DNA of 64,000 nucleotides from Diploptera punctata. Lineage: Eukaryota > Arthropoda > Insecta > Blattodea > Blaberidae. A model generated the notes under the pieces. It saw only the letters and a list, made by a program, of their open reading frames with translations. It had not been told where the DNA came from and made no database searches. Every line of letters begins with the position of its first letter. Position 1 is the first letter of the stretch. The stretch spans positions 40,184 through 104,183 of the forward strand of contig JASPKZ010004562.1 in NCBI GenBank assembly GCA_030220185.1, given 5' to 3'. Positions 1 through 9,477 of this stretch are shown here, in pieces. The position numbers and the translations under genes were made by a program.

Positions 1-987
1 CACTTATAGAATGTGTCTAAATGGCACAAAGAGTAGGGTGCGTATAGGCAAACAGTTTTCGGTTACTTTTGCAATCCACAATGGGTTGAAGCAAGGAGAT
101 GCTCTACTATTTAATTTTGTATTAGAGCACGCCATCAAATCTTTAGAGGATGAAGAAGGCCTACAACTCAATGGTATTAATAAGCTCTTAGTTTATGGTG
201 ATGATATAGCGAGGAGATACTAAAGGCCAACACGCACACACTACTGAGTAACACTAAGAAATTGGGACTTGAGGTAAATATCAACAAAAATAAATATACG
301 GTCACATATAGAAATACATTATATAATGGAAATGGACAGCTAATGACAAATGAGGGATATTTTTGGGAAGTGACTGAATTCAAATACCTAGGAACAATAA
401 CCGCAAACAGGAATGAGAACGAAATTGAACATAGGCTGAATTCTGGAAATGCGTGTTATACATTACAGAGACTTCCCAACGTCTTCAAAAAACGTTAAAC
501 TGAAAATGTGTAAAATTATTATTCTACCAGTTATATTATGTGTATGCGAAACATGGATTCTTACTTTAAGGGAGGAAAGGAGATTACGAGTATTTGAGAA
601 TAAAGTTCTTAGGGAAATTTTGGACCAAAGAGAGATGAACAGACAGGTGAATGGAGACGACTGCATAACAGTGAATTACATGGTCTTTATAGAAAGCCAA
701 ATATAATGAGAACAGTTAAGTCTCGTAGACTGAGATGGGCAGGACATGTGGCACGAATGGGGAATGAAAGACATGCAAGGAAGCTTCTTGTAGGAAAACT
801 AGAGGGAATAGCCCAGTTGGTAGACCAATAATGAGGTGGGAGAATAACATTAACTATGATATGAGGGAAGTAGATTATACAGGGGATGATTGGAAAACAT
901 TAGCTCAGGATAGGGATGTATGGAGAGCTTATGTCCGCGCGGCCATGAGCCTATGGGTTCGATAGTGCCAGTGAGTTAGTTAGTTAT
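1..987 (+). pseudogene. RTE-like LINE, 3' portion (copy A)
   Basis: This is the 3' part of a non-LTR retrotransposon of the APE-endonuclease/reverse-transcriptase type, cut off on the left by the window edge. It begins inside the RT palm (MCLNGTKSRVR, NGLKQGDA). The catalytic loop is damaged: it reads VYGDD where copy H (49589-52264) reads VYADDVV, followed by a short deletion. The C-terminal region typical of this family (LRWAGHVARM-like, then the GRPRMRW-like segment) is readable in broken frames to about 960. The element ends with CCAGTGAGTTAGTTAGTTA, a tetranucleotide tail that is the 3' end of all copies in this window. Several frameshifts and stops show it is dead. Assignment to the RTE clade is from general family resemblance and is less sure than assignment to LINEs. 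Confidence 0.85.
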
Positions 988-1581
988 AGATGTCGTTGCT
1001 CTGCGGCAAAATATTTAACAAAAGTGAAAAACGTGAAATGTTATTATTTTCTAGTTCTTCTATTCCTTCTGCTCTAAAATGCAAAAAGGTCGCTCCAGTG
1101 TCAGTTTTGAAGATAGTAGCGATAAAAGTAAGAAGCGAAAGACTGTACAACTTCGACGTTGAAACTCGTCCAAAGAACTTACTTTTGTAAGTAAACTACA
1201 TTTAAAGGAGCAAGGATAGGAAAACGCATCGGAACTAGTAAATGAAACTGTCTTAAACAACTCCAGTAAGGGCAGGAAAAGCCCTTCTAGATTCTAAATC
1301 ATCAAAGTCACAACTCCAAATAAAACTTTACAATGAAAGTGAAGTTATTTAGGTAATTATTGAAGTTAATTCAAGCCAAAGGCAATATAAGCTTATAAGA
1401 GCACAAGTAAAATAAAGATTAGCTAATATGTATCAATTATTTAATCCTGCCCTTTAAGGTAAAGAATGTTGTTACCCTAGTAAGGATTTTTAGTGAATCT
1501 TTTGCAGTTACAATAAATTGTTGGATCATACAAGCTGACGTATAGTTGCATTACAAGATCCAGTGTCGTCGTCGTCATTCG

Positions 1582-1634
<53 letters not shown>

Positions 1635-2288
1635 GGCTGTAGATTAATCTGTTTTTCAAAGTATCTCGCAATAAGTTGTGTTTAATAAGCTAAAAAGTAT
1701 TCGGAAGTAGGATCTAAAAAGTAATATTTGGTAAAAAAAAAAGGGTAAGAGTATAGAATGTAGAAAATATAACAAATAGAAAATCCATAAATTAAATCTT
1801 TACATAATGTTGTTTATGTCAAAGGGGATTGAGATACTGAGGTCATGCACCTCCAAATCAATCCACATGTGTACGATTAACAATTTTAAGTGCAAAATAA
1901 TATCTGAGTCTGCATTCTTGATGCGAGGGCCTTTAATTGGTTGTTATACTCGTATGCAAAGGATTCGTAATGACTGATTTAACAAAATATTTGTAAAACA
2001 GCACCTTTACATATTTTAAATTATATTTTTATATTGAATCATTGTGGAATATTCAAAAGCAGAATTTTTGTGGTTTTTATTCTTCATAATGTATACTGCT
2101 ATTAGAATACGTTTTCTTACTTATTAAAAAGATAGATTTGCTTTTAATAATTAATTATCTCATGCCGGTGCGGCGTGGGGTTATAAAAGTTTCTATAAAA
2201 AGCGAAGTTTAAATAGCGCAAAAGAGAAATTATCTCATATTGCTAATTTTCATCATCGGTACCGGAAGGTCGAATGTATTGTTCAAAC
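988..2288. other. AT-rich stretch without a recognisable gene
   Basis: No convincing coding region is seen on either strand; the short frames have no family signature. It holds a TTA-type microsatellite at 1578-1634 and a TATAAAAG string at 2182-2189 with no gene following it. The right edge is the target site of the Penelope-like insertion. Confidence 0.6.
1578..1634. repeat. (TTA)n microsatellite
   Basis: A perfect run of about 17 ATT units follows a short GTC run. It may be the remnant tail of a retroposon, since many elements here end in ATT units, but no element body is recognised next to it. Confidence 0.9.
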
Positions 2289-2300
2289 ACTGTAGTGTGC
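2289..2300. repeat. Left target site duplication of the PLE pair
   Basis: ACTGTAGTGTGC occurs here and again at 5272-5283, directly abutting the two outer ends of the inverted PLE pair. An exact 12-bp match exactly at the boundaries is unlikely by chance and marks one insertion event. Confidence 0.88.
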
Positions 2301-2354
2301 TCCCTATTAGGTTCGTCTTCCGGGCATATAGGCCGTGGTCCAGTCGTTCTTCTA

Positions 2355-2395
2355 CTCGACGTTTCGTCTACTGCTGCGGTAGACATCTTCAGGAG
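2355..2395 (-). ncRNA. Hammerhead-ribozyme-like motif, PLE left arm
   Basis: This is the mirror copy of the motif at 5147-5187. On the minus strand it reads CTGAAGA, one T, a GTCTAC/GTAGAC hairpin, then GAAACGTC. The three bases before the CTGA and after the GTC can pair (CTC with GAG). Activity is inferred from the pattern only; the extra base between the CTGANGA box and helix II departs from the textbook consensus. Confidence 0.6.
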
Positions 2396-2653
2396 ATACT
2401 GCGTGCTCTCTGTGAACTCCTCAACAGTCGGCTGCAGACTGGCTGGTCGTTGGAAACTCCCTCCCTATTTATAGGCACGCCCCTGGTGGAGAGGCGGTTT
2501 TCTGCGCGGTCCGTGTTGCGTGCTGTTTTGTCCAGGCTGTCGCTAGCAGAAGTCATAGGCTTCGTTGTCGTATTGTGCAGTGCCGGGATCCAGATTTTGT
2601 TTATCTTCATGGTTTCTTCTTTTTTGTTAAAGGAATTTTTGTGTTTATATATT

Positions 2654-3770
2654 TCAATGGCTTCTCTGTACAGTCTGGTGTAATAATGTGATGTTTGGGA
2701 CAATACCTGTGTTTCTTCGAATCTTATTATATGTTCTTGGTTGTTCATCCAGTGTTCCGCTACGGCTGATTTTTCCTTTTGTTTTAGTCTGCAATGCCTC
2801 TTGTAGTTCTTGCAATCTTGTGGTAACCATTCTTTTTGTTGTGCCGATATAAACCTGTCCACAACTGCAAGGGATGCGATATATACCGGCAGTACTTAAC
2901 GGATCTCTTGTATCTTTGGCTGGGCGCAGTATATTGCTGATTTTTTGTGTTGGCTTGTAGGTTGTAGATATGTTATATTTATTTAATATTCGACCAATTC
3001 TCTCCGTTATTGTCTTGATATATGGTAGGTACACCTTACCCTTTGCCTCCTCCTTGTTCCCGTTTTCGGATTTGTATTTATTGGGATTTATGGCTCGGCG
3101 AAAATCTGTTTTGCTGTATCCATTGGATTGAAACGCTGCTTGGAGATGATTAATTTCTTCTTGTAGATACTGTGGTTCCGAAATCCTTTTGGCTCGTTCC
3201 ACCAGGGTTTTAATTATTCCGCGTTTTTGTCTGGGATGATGGTTGGACCGCTTATGTAGGTATCTGTCTGTGTGAGTCTTTTTCCTATATACCTTGTGTC
3301 CAAGTGTCATGTCTTGGTTTCGAATTACTAAAACATCCATAAACGGTAGACTGTTGTTCTCTTCTCTTTCCAGGGTGAATTGGATGCTGGGACAAATACC
3401 ATTTAAATGTTGCCTGAAGTTATCAAGTTCTTCTTCACCATGCTCCCACATGACGAATGTGTCGTCCACATATCTCAGCCAAACTGAAGGTCTTAATGTA
3501 GCATTCTCCAAGGCCTGTTTTTCAAATTGTTCCATGTAAAAATTGGCTATTACGGGGCTTAATGGACTTCCCATGGCCACGCCATCTATTTGCTCGTAGA
3601 ATATTCCTCCCCATTGGAAATACGTTTCTGTGAGGCATATGTTATACAGCGCTACTATGTCTGGGGGAAAGAGTTCTTGCAAGTATGTCATAGTGTCTGG
3701 GATAGGTATCTTAGTAAATAAAGAAACCACATCGAAGCTTATTATTTTATCGTTTGGCTTGAGTTTCAGA
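2654..3770 (-). pseudogene. Penelope-like RT/GIY-YIG protein, left arm, frameshifted
   Basis: This reverse-strand copy encodes the PLE reverse transcriptase from the LKLKPNDKIISFDVVSLFTK region onward, so the N-terminal part of the protein is absent. Seen in order: GVAMGSPLSPVIANFYMEQF, the catalytic YVDDTF, the LPFMDVLV block, then GIYRIPCSCGQVYIG of the GIY-YIG endonuclease. A single inserted base near 2817 shifts the frame just after the YIG block, so the last part of the nuclease is read out of frame (LQELQEALQ instead of the RLQEHKRHC of the right arm). A second inserted base lies near 2612. There is no start codon because the copy is truncated at the palindrome centre. It is almost certainly non-functional on its own. 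Confidence 0.92.
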
Positions 3771-3771
3771 G

Positions 3772-4935
3772 CGTCTGAAACTCAAGCCAAACGATAAAAT
3801 AATAAGCTTCGATGTGGTTTCTTTATTTACTAAGATACCTATCCCAGACACTATGACATACTTGCAAGAACTCTTTCCCCCAGACATAGTAGCGCTGTAT
3901 AACATATGCCTCACAGAAACGTATTTCCAATGGGGAGGAATATTCTACGAGCAAATAGATGGCGTGGCCATGGGAAGTCCATTAAGCCCCGTAATAGCCA
4001 ATTTTTACATGGAACAATTTGAAAAACAGGCCTTGGAGAATGCTACATTAAGACCTTCAGTTTGGCTGAGATATGTGGACGACACATTCGTCATTTGGGA
4101 GCATGGTGAAGAAGAACTTGATAACTTCAGGCAACATTTAAATGGTATTTGTCCCAGCATCCAATTCACCCTGGAAAGAGAAGAGAACAACAGTCTACCG
4201 TTTATGGATGTTTTAGTAATTCGAAACCAAGACATGACACTTGGACACAAGGTATACAGGAAAAAGACTCACACAGACAGATACCTACATAAGCGGTCCA
4301 ACCATCATCCCAGACAAAAACGCGGAATAATTAAAACCCTGGTGGAACGAGCCAAAAGGATTTCGGAACCACAGTATCTACAAGAAGAAATTAATCATCT
4401 CCAAGCAGCGTTTCAATCCAATGGATACAGCAAAACAGATTTTCGCCGAGCCATAAATCCCAATAAATACAAATCCGAAAACGGGAACAAGGAGGAGGCA
4501 AAGGGTAAGGTGTACCTACCATATATCAAGACAATAACGGAGAGAATTGGTCGAATATTAAATAAATATAACATATCTACAACCTACAAGCCAACACAAA
4601 AAATCAGCAATATACTGCGCCCAGCCAAAGATACAAGAGATCCGTTAAGTACTGCCGGTATATATCGCATCCCTTGCAGTTGTGGACAGGTTTATATCGG
4701 CACAACAAAAAGAATGGTTACCACAAGATTGCAAGAACACAAGAGGCATTGCAGACTAAAACAAAAGGAAAAATCAGCCGTAGCGGAACACTGGATGAAC
4801 AACCAAGAACATATAATAAGATTCGAAGAAACACAGGTATTGTCCCAAACATCACATTATTACACCAGACTGTACAGAGAAGCCATTGAAATATATAAAC
4901 ACAAAAATTCCTTTAACAAAAAAGAAGAACCATGA
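3772..4935 (+). pseudogene. Penelope-like RT/GIY-YIG protein, right arm, open but 5'-truncated
   Basis: An uninterrupted frame of about 388 codons encodes the C-terminal half of a Penelope-like element protein. The RT palm motifs are intact (SFDVVSLFTK, GVAMGSPLSP, YVDDTF at about 4072-4089), followed by a linker and a GIY-YIG endonuclease (GIY at about 4657, YIG at about 4693) with its conserved downstream R and H residues. It ends with a lysine-rich tail (NSFNKKEEP) and a TGA. A GTG at 3814 is not a credible start, because the frame stays open back to the palindrome centre. The fingers region of RT is missing, so the copy is 5'-truncated although it has no internal stop. PLE proteins copy RNA at nicked ends made by the GIY-YIG nuclease; this fragment probably cannot do so alone. 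Confidence 0.92.
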
Positions 4936-5271
4936 AGATAAACAAAATCTGGATCCCGGCACTGCACAATACGACAACGAAGCCTATGACTTCTGCTAGC
5001 GACAGCCTGGACAAAACAGCACGCAACACGGACCGCGCAGAAAACCGCCTCTCCACCAGGGGCGTGCCTATAAATAGGGAGGGAGTTTCCAACGACCAGC
5101 CAGTCTGCAGCCGACTGTTGAGGAGTTCACAGAGAGCACGCAGTATCTCCTGAAGATGTCTACCGCAGCAGTAGACGAAACGTCGAGTAGAAGAACGACT
5201 GGACCACGGCCTATATGCCCGGAAGACGAACCTAATAGGGATCAAGACGCCGGCCGTGAAAGCCTACAGTT
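4936..5271 (+). other. PLE 3' region and terminus (right arm)
   Basis: This non-coding 3' region follows the stop codon. It contains the hammerhead-like motif at 5147-5187, then GACCACGGCC and GCCCGGAA boxes that recur in six short foldback elements in the window. It closes with 31 bases absent from the left arm that end in CCGGCCGTGAAAGCCTACAG. The same terminus, at one end only, occurs on the short elements, which ties them to PLEs. Confidence 0.75.
5147..5187 (+). ncRNA. Hammerhead-ribozyme-like motif, PLE right arm
   Basis: Core box CTGAAGA (5150-5156) fits CUGANGA. A spacer T is followed by helix II GTCTAC (5158-5163) paired with GTAGAC (5171-5176), then GAAA (5177-5180) and CGTC (5181-5184). 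Helix I would be CTC before the core with GAG after the GTC cleavage triplet. Helix III would be only the self-complementary ACGT, as expected for minimal PLE hammerheads that act as dimers. PLEs are known to carry such ribozymes; self-cleavage of this one is untested. Confidence 0.65.
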
Positions 5272-5283
5272 ACTGTAGTGTGC
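5272..5283. repeat. Right target site duplication of the PLE pair
   Basis: ACTGTAGTGTGC, identical to 2289-2300. Confidence 0.88.
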
Positions 5284-5410
5284 ATTTCCGTTTTAAGTTA
5301 ATCTTGCGGCTGCAAACTTTTAGAAATCTACTGTAGCATTACACATATCTAAATATAAAATATTTATTTCCTTTTATAACGAACAAGTTTAGTTTTAGTA
5401 GGATTAAAGC

Positions 5411-5446
<36 letters not shown>
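5411..5446. repeat. (ATT)n microsatellite at LINE 3' end
   Basis: An ATT run directly adjoins the reverse-strand LINE fragment 5447-6110 on its 3' side, so it is probably that element's tail. Confidence 0.75.
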
Positions 5447-5447
<1 letters not shown>

Positions 5448-6110
5448 TTATTTTTTATTGCGAATGAGTCCATGTAGGACTATGCAAAGTACTTAGATGC
5501 GTTTCCTTTTATTCCATATTACCCTATTTTTTTGCTATGTGTTTTATTTCTCTCTTCTGTCCACGTTGTTCCAGTTTTTTATTCGGTTTGTCCTCTTCGT
5601 CAACCTGCCAATTGGACACTTTAATTTTAAATATATCTCTGTTTATGATATCTTATTAAGTAATTCCTGCCTATTCTAAGTCAATTTTCACTACACCAAT
5701 CTATTTCATAGTATCCACTGGTGCTTTACGTCTATTTTCGTACAATTCTATCAATTGTTATGAAAGTCTATTTATCGTTTAATATGCCCATAAAATTGTA
5801 ACCTTCGTCTTATAATATCACTATGAATGTCTGTATATAATTTTATTTCCTTTTTACTTTTGAGTATATATGCTTCACCTATGACTGATGGACCTAAAAC
5901 TTATTTTTTTATAATTTTGCATTGCGTTTTCTATATTTTATAACTTTTTTGTTCAATATTAACGTCTGTGCTCCATAGAGGCACCCCGGTTTAATTACAG
6001 TGTTATATTGTCTTAATTTTGTATGTAAATATATGCATATTTTATTATAGATATTGTGAGTAAGCCGAAGTACTGTATTTGTTTGGAATCTATTTATTAT
6101 TATTATTGTT
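5447..6110 (-). pseudogene. LINE 3' fragment (family 2, copy 1)
   Basis: This is a reverse-strand, heavily decayed C-terminal end of a non-LTR retrotransposon. It is recognisable because it aligns along its length with the better preserved forward copy at 62585-63262. Shared landmarks on the coding strand are the TTCGGCTTACTCACAA start region, a CTATGGAGCA segment, the CATTCATAGTGATAT segment and the GGACTCATTCGCAATAAAAA terminus. Readable protein traces resemble the C-terminal region of RTE-like elements (LYGAQTLILN-like, IRKRRLKF-like in the other copy). There are many stops and no catalytic domain. An ATT tail follows. Confidence 0.7.
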
Positions 6111-6954
6111 ATTATTAATTTATTTATTTTAATCAAACGCTACAAAAAGTTTTAATTTTTTACACCATTTCCTCGATTTTGTTTATAATGATAAGTTTAA
6201 TTCTAGCGCTCTCTATTTCTCTGAGTTCTGTTGGAAAAATAAATTTGAACGCTTCCTCATAGAGCTTGATGTACCTCGAGATTAAATGAGTTGGATTCTG
6301 TACACTATTACAAATTATTTTACTCTACTGACAATAATTTATCCCCTTCCAACTGATAGTGATTTTTATTGGAGTTGATCAAACAACATAGGAGTTCCTC
6401 TGTGTACACACGTATGTGACATGAAAAAGAACTGATTTTTAATACCTATGGAAATAAACCGCGATGTTGAATTTTTAACATGTGGGGAGATGGTTGGAAC
6501 CTGCGATTCTCAGATTCCAAGGGGAATGTATTTAGTCGAAGTCATCAAGACCGAAGATAAAAAATTTGAAAAGAAAAATAATAAAAATGAGGCTAATTAA
6601 AAATTAAACCAAAACAGTAAACTCAACTGTGATCAAAGGCACCCATAGTAAATATTAGTGTGGGGCTTTGGTAGAAAGGATCTTGAAAGCTGAAGAAAGA
6701 TCTTCTTACAGCTAAATGATAGAGACAGTGTCATCTTACTGTTATTAGGTGCAGGAAGCCAAGATAACTCGATTAGATTTCCAGAGAAAAAAGATTTCAA
6801 CTCCATTACAAGAACTCGCGTTTTACTAAAGTCTGTTTTTTATTACTCCTGATTAAACGTACTTCTTTTCTAGCCACCCATTTACTCGAATTTTTATTTC
6901 AGTATTCCTATACAAGTCTCTCTTTAAACTTTTAGGTGGTTTTACATAAAATAT
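6111..6954. other. No recognisable feature
   Basis: AT-rich sequence without a convincing gene, tandem repeat or transposon terminus. A short ATT cluster at the left edge belongs with the adjoining LINE fragment. Confidence 0.5.
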
Positions 6955-7075
6955 TAGTAAGTAAGTAGGACTTTATTAGACAAAAAGTAAGATATTTACA
7001 ATATTATTTACAAATATGGGTCGCACGGGCAGTAAGCCGTACGTGCTGTTGACAGTCCGTTACAATAAACATAAA
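6955..7075 (-). mobile_element. 3' end of an unidentified retroposon (family X, copy 1)
   Basis: On the minus strand this ends ...GTCTAATAAAGTCCTAC followed by TTACTTAC units. The AATAAA-type signal close to a short-repeat tail suggests the 3' end of a retroposon. The same roughly 100 bases, including the GTCGCACGGGCAGTAAGCC block, recur at 23190-23290 with a different tail unit (TAC). No coding capacity is visible in either copy, so the class is unknown. Confidence 0.65.
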
Positions 7076-7123
7076 ATATGTTAGAATACTACTAGGTATA
7101 GAAACACGTTGTAAATTAAAATA

Positions 7124-7449
7124 TATATACAGTCAATATGCCCATTTCACCAATTAATGTTTTAAAATGGTCAACAAGTTTCTACAGCCAAGCTGTCATT
7201 CTCAAGACCAGATATTGACTGAAGACAAAATTGATAATAAATAAATAAACAAATTCAGTTAAAAACAAACTACGTCACAAACTACGTGACATATGTGACG
7301 TGGTTTGTTTTTAACTGAATTTGTTTATTTATTTATTATCAATTTTGTCTTCAGTCAATATCTGGTCTTGAGAATGACAGCTTGGCTGTAGAAACTTGTT
7401 GACCATTTTAAAACATTAATTGGTGAAATGGGCATATTGACTGTATATA
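7124..7449. mobile_element. Foldback MITE-like element with long inverted arms
   Basis: The arms (to 7279 and from 7294) are near-perfect reverse complements around a 14-base loop, starting ACAGTCAATATGCCC and ending GGGCATATTGACTGT. TA dinucleotides flank both ends. It encodes nothing. The whole unit would fold into one hairpin of about 150 bp. Confidence 0.8.
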
Positions 7450-8020
7450 AATTTTAATATTTTATCACCAAGAAGACCACTTGTGTATTAAATACGTTGT
7501 AAATTATTAGCACGTTGGATAGAAGTGATATAGTGCATGGATTTACCACAGCTTATCCCTTTAGTGGAATAAAAATATAGTAACATTTTGGGGTCAAATA
7601 ATTTGTTTTCATTAAGAAGTGATTCTCCCTAAATTTAAATGCTGCCAAACTAGATAAGGATTTGCCGTATATTTACTCAGGTAATTGTTAAAGGCGACGA
7701 AAGGGAATGTTTTGTAATAAAATTGGTAGTTTTCGTGGAAATTAAATTAAAACTTCTGCGTTTTGGAATATCGAAAGAGAAATGTTGCAATATGGAACTT
7801 CCCCTCCTACAGGTAAGACGCTCCTACTAAGCAACCAGTCAATGAATACAAACCTACTTTCGAGAAAAGAAATTAGCTCAAGTTTGCAGACATTCAGGTT
7901 TGTTTGTATCTTAATTAATTGCATTGATTTTAATAATGGAAACATTTACAAAACAAGAATATCTTGATTTTCATTTACAGATAATCACACATTCATGAAA
8001 CCGTGATTGTTCTAGACCGG
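7450..8020. other. No recognisable feature
   Basis: AT-rich sequence; the overlapping short frames at 7742-7967 on both strands have no domain signature. Confidence 0.5.
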
Positions 8021-8024
8021 ATGA

Positions 8025-8190
8025 AATTGTAAATAAGGAAGAGGATATTTTGAATTTGGTGGAGGAAAATCCAGTCGTAGCAGCCGTGAAGTTGATGTAT
8101 CACATTGGACTGTTCTATGAACTTTGAAAGAACAATTACTGCGACCATACAACGTATCCATTATCTATTACCTAAGAATGTTCAACATTT
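8025..8190 (+). pseudogene. Degraded mariner-like transposase fragment (HTH region)
   Basis: Broken frames read EDILNLVEENP, then a DVSHWT-like and LKEQLLRPYNV-like string. This resembles the helix-turn-helix region of insect Tc1/mariner transposases (loop ENP, VSHxTV, LKE..L.PY). A second, equally degraded copy lies at 15020-15175 and shares the GATATTTTGAATTTGG stretch. There are stops and frameshifts throughout and no DDE motif is seen. The call rests on short matches. Confidence 0.45.
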
Positions 8191-8722
8191 GCTGTGAAGA
8201 ACATATTTCATAGCAGATCAAAACATAAGATAATATGCTTACAGACAATTCCGAGCCTAGATATTATTCCGATTCTTCGTTGAAATTTTGTCATTCTGTT
8301 TAGATTAATTTGTTAGATTTATTAAAATTTCGAAAGTGATCGTTGTTTGTGTACATCTCAGGTCAGCATGGTTATGTCAAGAACATAAACATGGACGTTT
8401 TTAGAAACTAATTGATAGAGATGTTCAAGATAAAAATTAAATGATGAATTGTGATTAATGCGATCTTAGGAATTAAAATCCAACCCAGCATTTGCCTTGA
8501 TGATATTTCAAAGTAAACTATACACGCAACTAGGTTATTATATCAGTGCATAATATTTCTATTCCTTGTCATGTAAGCTTCATTGTTAAATTGGATACGT
8601 AAAAACTGTTTCATAACACTTTGCAATGCAACATTACATTTTAAATGTTATACCAGTGTAACAAAACATTCCCACTTTTCCAACAGAACATAACTACGTG
8701 TAATATAATAGCCAACTTTTGC
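8191..8722. other. No recognisable feature
   Basis: AT-rich sequence ending at the TTAA target site of the piggyBac remnant. Confidence 0.5.
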
Positions 8723-9055
8723 TTAACCCAGTTATTCCCAAAAAAAAAAATAGTTTTTCTAATAACGTACAATTTAGATACGTAAAACTAGTCATTAGAG
8801 TCTAACAATGATCTTTTGTAAGAAGTTTTAAATTTTAGATATCGGAAATTCTCAGGAATGGGTGTCCTATAAAAAAGGACGGTGGGAAAAGAGGTATGAT
8901 TTATACCTGAAACTCCTTGATCAGTTTAAGAAAAACAATGTGGTGAATTTCAGACAAAATTGAACAATATTTAATTTACTTATATAAAAAGTACATAAAT
9001 GTTAGTAGAACATAAAACACTTTGTATTTTAGTGCAAAAAATGAAATAAACTGGA

Positions 9056-9250
9056 CTTCAAAGCTTGGTTACATTTTCCTGTGATACTTTGGGACTTCAA
9101 AGCTTGGTTACATTTTTCCTGTGATACTTTGGGACTTCAAAGCTTGATTACATTTTCCTGTGATACTTTGGGACTTCAAAGCTTGATTACATTTTCCTGT
9201 GATACTTTGGGACTTCAAAGCTTGGTTACATTTTCCTGTGATACTTTGGA
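9056..9250. repeat. 39-bp tandem repeat, 5 copies
   Basis: The unit starts CTTCAAAGCTTGGTTACATT and repeats at 9056, 9095 (one extra T), 9135, 9174 and 9213. Copies differ by one or two bases. It sits between the transposase C-terminus and the terminal repeat of the piggyBac remnant, where transposase-binding repeats are found in some transposons. The short forward frame across it is only a by-product of the 39-bp (13-codon) period. Confidence 0.95.
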
Positions 9251-9477
9251 AAACATTTTATATGCAAAGTTACATCGCATTTTGTGCACTTCATAGATGC
9301 CTTTTTTGGCAGATTCTGCCCCTGGTCTGTTTCCCTTGTGATTCAAACATATGATCAATTCGGTTATGTCTAGATTCCAAGTTTTCTACGTGGTGATGAA
9401 CATCAATGTTTTGCAGGCGTTGATATTGTAAGAGCTATTGCCAATCTTCTTCTAAAACCAAGATGATCAATTTTCCC

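Larger units (their letters stand above)
2301..5271. mobile_element. Head-to-head inverted pair of 5'-truncated Penelope-like elements
   Basis: Two copies of the same 1.47-kb PLE segment diverge from a centre at 3771-3773 (arms 2302-3770 and 3774-5240, flanking a GCG centre). The arms appear nearly identical: I see two single-base insertions in the left arm and very few substitutions. Each arm carries the C-terminal half of the PLE protein (RT palm plus GIY-YIG endonuclease) followed by a 3' region with a hammerhead-like motif. The right arm alone continues with 31 more bases ending in a CCGGCCGTGAAAGCCT motif. A 12-bp direct repeat ACTGTAGTGTGC lies immediately outside both ends (2289-2300 and 5272-5283), so the pair was inserted as a single unit. 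PLEs are known for odd arrangements including inverted and partial tandem copies. Confidence 0.93.

Noticed and set aside
2182..2189. TATAAAAG as a promoter
   Set aside because: No matching initiator at the expected distance and no gene downstream before the PLE insertion; such strings are frequent in AT-rich DNA.
2240..2683. 147-codon forward frame
   Set aside because: It is the antisense of the PLE 3' region and C-terminus; its mirror image recurs at 4913-5245 on the other strand.
7217..7223. CTGAAGA in the 7.1-kb foldback as another ribozyme core
   Set aside because: No GAAA box or complementary hairpin follows at the right distance.
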